Positions 61,901 to 64,000 of a stretch of 64,000 nucleotides of DNA are shown piece after piece (the first letter of the stretch is position 1; each line of letters begins with the position of its first letter). The position numbers and the translations under genes are program-made. Source of the DNA: Phoebastria nigripes (lineage: Eukaryota; Chordata; Aves; Procellariiformes; Diomedeidae); NCBI GenBank assembly GCA_035582835.1, contig JAYKAV010003099.1, positions 1,118,459-1,182,458 of the forward strand, read 5' to 3'. A model generated the notes under the pieces. It was not told the DNA's origin and did not search any database. It was given only the letters and a program-made list of their open reading frames with translations.

Positions 61901-64000
61901 AAGCAGAGAACCCAGGGATTTAGGCAATTTAGCCCAGGAAACATGCTCACACTGCCTCTACAACCGGTAACTGTGGGTAGCTATTACAGTACTGTAAAAC
62001 CTTATTTAACAGGTAAGTATTAAGTACTTCAAAGACCAAAAAAAGCCACAACTTGCATTTCCCCTACAATGCATTACATTAGTCCTTGGCTTTCCTGCCT
62101 GTATCTTGCCAAAGGTCTCAGGCTAATGTTAGCATTAAGTCTGGAAACTATGTAAAGCTCCTAGCCCTAATAAATAGGTAAAACCCACCAAGTTCGTTTT
62201 GAAATATCCAGATTTTACAAACTGTTTTAAAGAAGCAACAACATTTGTTATGGAAAGGGTTGCAAACAACCCACTTGCTCACAGCAAGCTGCAACACTGA
62301 AAAGCTTCCATATACTCCTTCCATATCTAAATTTTAACATTATAACCGTGATGATGGAAAACATAATTTCTACACATAAATGAATGCTGTACTAAGTAAG
62401 TCTGCTGAGAAATCAAAGCTTTTCATTGTCATTGTCTATTTTCCCAAGTTGTACCAAAGGAAAATGGACTATCTGTGTCCATTCTGACCGCTGCTGCTGC
62501 TCAGAGCCCGAGGGGACAGCGGCGCTGGAGGACCAGGTCCATTTCCTTCTGCTCAGCTTTGTGCAGCGCGTGGCCCTGTTACTGCTTGGCAATCTGGTTC
62601 ATTCCACCGGCTGTGAAAAAGGGATCTCTCCCACGGACGGCTTGCCAAGCCTTCTAAACCTCCCACGCTCACCTCCTGTGAACTGAAGTTCCACAAACTC
62701 AGCGGCACCCTTGCTCCTCGGCCACTTAAACGTTATGAATTGTATTTTCACACTGCTAGTAGAATTCCTTAAAGTGCACATTTGGTTCTAATCAACTTTG
62801 CTGATGAAAAAGGTAATTCTGTTCTAAACAAATTCCACTCCCTAAACTACTGTCTCAGCTAAACGGACTTTATAATCTCTCAAGTGTATAGAAGATGTTT
62901 GTGCACAGACTTTTAGAGCGATCCCTGACAGTTTGCCCAGATTTATCTGGGGAGAGGGAGGGGGGTGACACCAAATGGGGAAACACCTTCCTTCACAACA
63001 TCCTTCCCCTCCGTCTTCTGGAATCGGGACAAACAGTTGTAAGACCTCCCTCTGGAGTCCATCTGTGACAACCAGGCAGCCACCACAGACAGACAGGAGG
63101 AGCTATGGCCTTCCAGAAACGAACCGTTCAGCCCAATTCCTATGCAAGAAGAGGGGTTGTCTCTCTAGCAGTATTTGTATTGAAGAGAGAAGGTAGCTGT
63201 GCTCAGCTGTTTGGCTACCAAAATTCCCTCTTTTCATGGCCAGAAGGGAAAAANGGAGGAATGCATCATCAAATGAAACAAAGCCTAAACTAGGACTTCA
63301 ACTCCAAATTATGTCTCATGCATGCTCTCAGTAATTTGTCCTTGAGAAAAAAAGAAGAAAGGATGAAGAATTTTTCTACTTAGATGCCAGCTTAGATGTG
63401 GAGAATTCAAATATCCTGTAACAGTAAATAGAAAATACAGTTTCAAGTAAAACCTGCAGTGATGAATGACTTTTATCAACAGTCTACACTAGAATCAAAT
63501 TCCTGTTCTTGACCATTCCCACACTTCAGCGTGAGCTTAGCCTTACTCAGATGAAAATGAAATCCAGGATATGCACCAGCATTTGAAAGACTACGGCACA
63601 AAATTATGTCAATTCATGTATGTCAATTCCAAATCTAACATTTCAGAAAAAACCTCTTTACTTAGCCACTTGAAGGCAGTTATGGAAACCCTATCAGATA
63701 AGAAACACTTCAGAACACGAAGACAGTGTTTTAATATTACAAACAGAGAAGCATTTTTTTTCCACCAGATTGACCAGAACTAGGTCTAAAACAACAAAAA
63801 AAGCCCCCCAAAATTTTCATCTGCCTATTGAGATTTTATATAACAAATTCACAATTGCTTGGTAGCTGCCCAAGACCCACTGAACAACATCCAATATCTT
63901 AACACAAAAAGAAAACCCTGAGAGACAACAAGTAATGTATTAAGTTCAAATATTATTCAAAATGATAATCACATAGGAAACCTTTTTAAACCCATCTCTC
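55974..64000 (-). other. CAMSAP1: CAMSAP1 intron 1 (5' end outside the window)
   Basis: At least 8 kb of AT-rich DNA. The usual first exon, with its acidic start and WICAKAYGR-like end, was not seen. GC-rich patches stand out at 58429-58680 and 62475-62720. Confidence 0.6.
62673..62781 (-). other. Candidate alternative first exon of CAMSAP1
   Basis: On the minus strand an ATG opens 36 codons (MCTLRNSTSSVKIQFITFKW then PRSKGAAEFVELQFTG) that run into a near-perfect donor GAG|GTGAGC. The exon ends in phase 1, which fits exon 2 and would recreate its split Asp. It lies in a CpG-bearing GC-rich patch. Phase agreement alone has a one-in-three chance, and I know no such CAMSAP1 isoform. Confidence 0.22.

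Overview
The window is vertebrate nuclear DNA, most likely from a bird. Both genes are split by GT-AG introns, and both match well-known vertebrate proteins exon by exon. No prokaryotic operons, rRNA, tRNA or CRISPR arrays were seen. The bird assignment is an inference from compact introns (30 KCNT1 coding exons in 25 kb), the GC-rich microchromosome-like left half and the lack of interspersed repeats I can recognise. A reptile cannot be excluded. Isolated single N bases and one 42-base N gap mark this as a draft assembly.

Left part (1-28 kb, GC-rich, plus strand): KCNT1, the sodium-activated potassium channel Slack (KNa1.1, Slo2.2). Thirty coding exons, from the S1-proximal N-terminus to the stop codon at 26326-26328, encode 1158 residues with no frame break. 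The extreme N-terminal exon or exons lie left of the window. Notable points are a GC-AG intron that splits the putative Na+-sensing motif of RCK2, a 21-base microexon, and minisatellites packed against exons. Introns longer than 300 bases that have no entry of their own (for example 1548-2690, 2791-3970, 5054-5917, 9288-10156, 10603-11445, 13670-14820, 15038-15980) show nothing I recognise.

Middle (28-38 kb, turning AT-rich): the space between two convergent genes. It holds alternative KCNT1 poly(A) signals, an orphan CpG-rich island near 28.8-29.0 kb, and several GC/CpG-rich patches. On the minus strand some patches are open and preceded by good splice acceptors (best: 33255-33564 and 37251-37464). 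I cannot assign these to a family. They are the best candidates in the window for something unannotated, but they are unproven.

Right part (38-64 kb, AT-rich, minus strand): CAMSAP1, a microtubule minus-end binding protein. Sixteen coding exons (a 17-exon gene if the usual first exon lies beyond 64 kb) encode 1555 residues: N-terminal region, CH domain, a 2.4-kb exon of disordered and coiled-coil sequence, a charged coiled coil, and the C-terminal CKK domain. The last 8 kb are intron 1 and hold a phase-compatible candidate alternative first exon.

The tail-to-tail KCNT1/CAMSAP1 arrangement is the same as on human 9q34.3. The two genes share no pathway; their proximity is conserved synteny. 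I found no clear novel biological system here.
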